DNA from: Streptomyces tagetis
GTDB lineage: Bacteria; Actinomycetota; Actinomycetes; Streptomycetales; Streptomycetaceae
Reading direction: 5' to 3'
Assembly: GCF_018069565.1 (NCBI RefSeq)
Contig: NZ_JAGPNL010000001.1
Span: 124,001-188,000 of the forward strand
Length of the DNA stretch: 64,000 nucleotides
In this document: in pieces, positions 63,710-64,000 of the stretch
Layout of the letters: every line of letters begins with the position of its first letter
How positions within the stretch are numbered: position 1 is the stretch's first letter
Notes under the pieces: generated by a model
The model's input: the letters and a program-made list of their open reading frames with translations, nothing else
Databases searched by the model: none
What the model was told of the DNA's origin: nothing
Program-made: the position numbers and the translations under genes

Positions 63710-64000
63710 TCACGCGGTGGGGGAGGACCCGGCCGTGCGCCGGATGCCGTCGAGGAGTTCGGCCTGCCGGACGACGTCGTCATCGTGCGCGGTGAAGTCG
63801 CCGTCGTCCAGGACGGCGAAGGTGAACGCGCCGACGGTGCCGGCGAAGTGGTCGTCCGCCGGGAGCCTCAGCTCCTCCGTACGGTCCTGGCTCTCCAGAC
63901 GCAGGATTGGCTGCCAGGTCGGCGGCGGGGTGAAAGCCCGGTCCAGGGTGAGGGTGCCCGTGCTGCCGGTCAGGCCGTAGCGGCAGACGTAGGCGTGCGC
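63710..64000 (-). CDS. NDP-hexose 3-ketoreductase, C-terminal part (Gfo/Idh/MocA family)
   Basis: The minus strand from the window edge to TGA at 63710-63712 encodes 96 residues: AHAYVCRYGLTGSTGTLTLD, RAFTPPPTWQPILRLESQD, then LPADDHFAGTVGAFTFAV. This is the C-terminal beta-sheet domain of deoxysugar 3-ketoreductases (the partner of the 2,3-dehydratase in 2-deoxygenation). The N-terminal NADP domain lies to the right of the window. It was recognised by direct translation. Confidence 0.8.
   Translation of the reverse strand, partial: AHAYVCRYGLTGSTGTLTLDRAFTPPPTWQPILRLESQDRTEELRLPADDHFAGTVGAFTFAVLDDGDFTAHDDDVVRQAELLDGIRRTAGSSPTA

Overview
The window is high-GC actinomycete DNA, almost certainly Streptomyces. 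Evidence: codon third positions are nearly all G or C, GTG starts are common, and the left third holds Streptomyces landmark genes (sepH, ferrochelatase, cutRS, dut, DUF3710, DUF4193, DUF3093 and DUF3159 proteins). It divides into a conserved chromosomal core (1-25.1 kb), a short scarred accessory zone (25.1-27.4 kb) and the left part of an aureolic-acid (chromomycin/olivomycin-type) antibiotic gene cluster (27.4-64.0 kb), which runs off the right edge.

Core: sepH (partial), a membrane-anchored low-complexity protein, an FAD-linked aldonolactone oxidase-like protein, an MFS transporter, ferrochelatase, an inositol monophosphatase-like enzyme, the CutRS two-component system, DUF4193 and EcsC-like proteins, DUF3093, a PaaI thioesterase, dUTPase, DUF3710, an orphan ABC ATPase, a KdpD/KdpE-type pair, an OB-fold protein, DUF3159, two TrkA-type proteins, a KimA-like APC permease and a TRAM-containing RNA m5U methyltransferase. 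KdpDE, the TrkA pair and the KimA-like importer make 14.5-23.5 kb a potassium-homeostasis neighbourhood.

Scarred zone: directly after the RNA methyltransferase stop codon come an RHH/Doc toxin-antitoxin pair under a perfect palindromic operator, an IS5-type transposase relic, and two more diverged copies of the 3' end of the same methyltransferase gene. The 3' end of this gene looks like a repeated insertion site, and the antibiotic cluster begins just beyond the last copy.

Antibiotic cluster: the set matches mithramycin/chromomycin biosynthesis. Present are KS-alpha and CLF, cyclases of Q, Y and X type, a ketoreductase, an acyl-CoA ligase and a second truncated one, three FAD oxygenases including a Baeyer-Villiger OIV type, the side-chain ketoreductase W, two aglycone methyltransferases, a TylF-type sugar O-methyltransferase, four glycosyltransferases, deoxysugar genes (nucleotidyltransferase, 4,6-dehydratase, 3,5-epimerase, C-methyltransferase, three 4-ketoreductase-like genes, the end of a 3-ketoreductase), a membrane acyltransferase, UvrA-like and ABC self-resistance, a PadR repressor and a SARP activator. 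A C-methylated L-sugar pathway plus the acyltransferase excludes mithramycin. Two aglycone methyltransferases favour chromomycin over olivomycin. The ACP and NDP-hexose 2,3-dehydratase are not in the window and should lie to the right.

Regulation is partly readable. The PadR and SARP genes have near-identical promoters (TTGACT, 17 bp, GATACTAC). Arrays of TCGAGCC-like heptamers at 11-bp period, the hallmark of SARP binding, lie in the two divergent intergenic regions at 34.9 and 56.3 kb.
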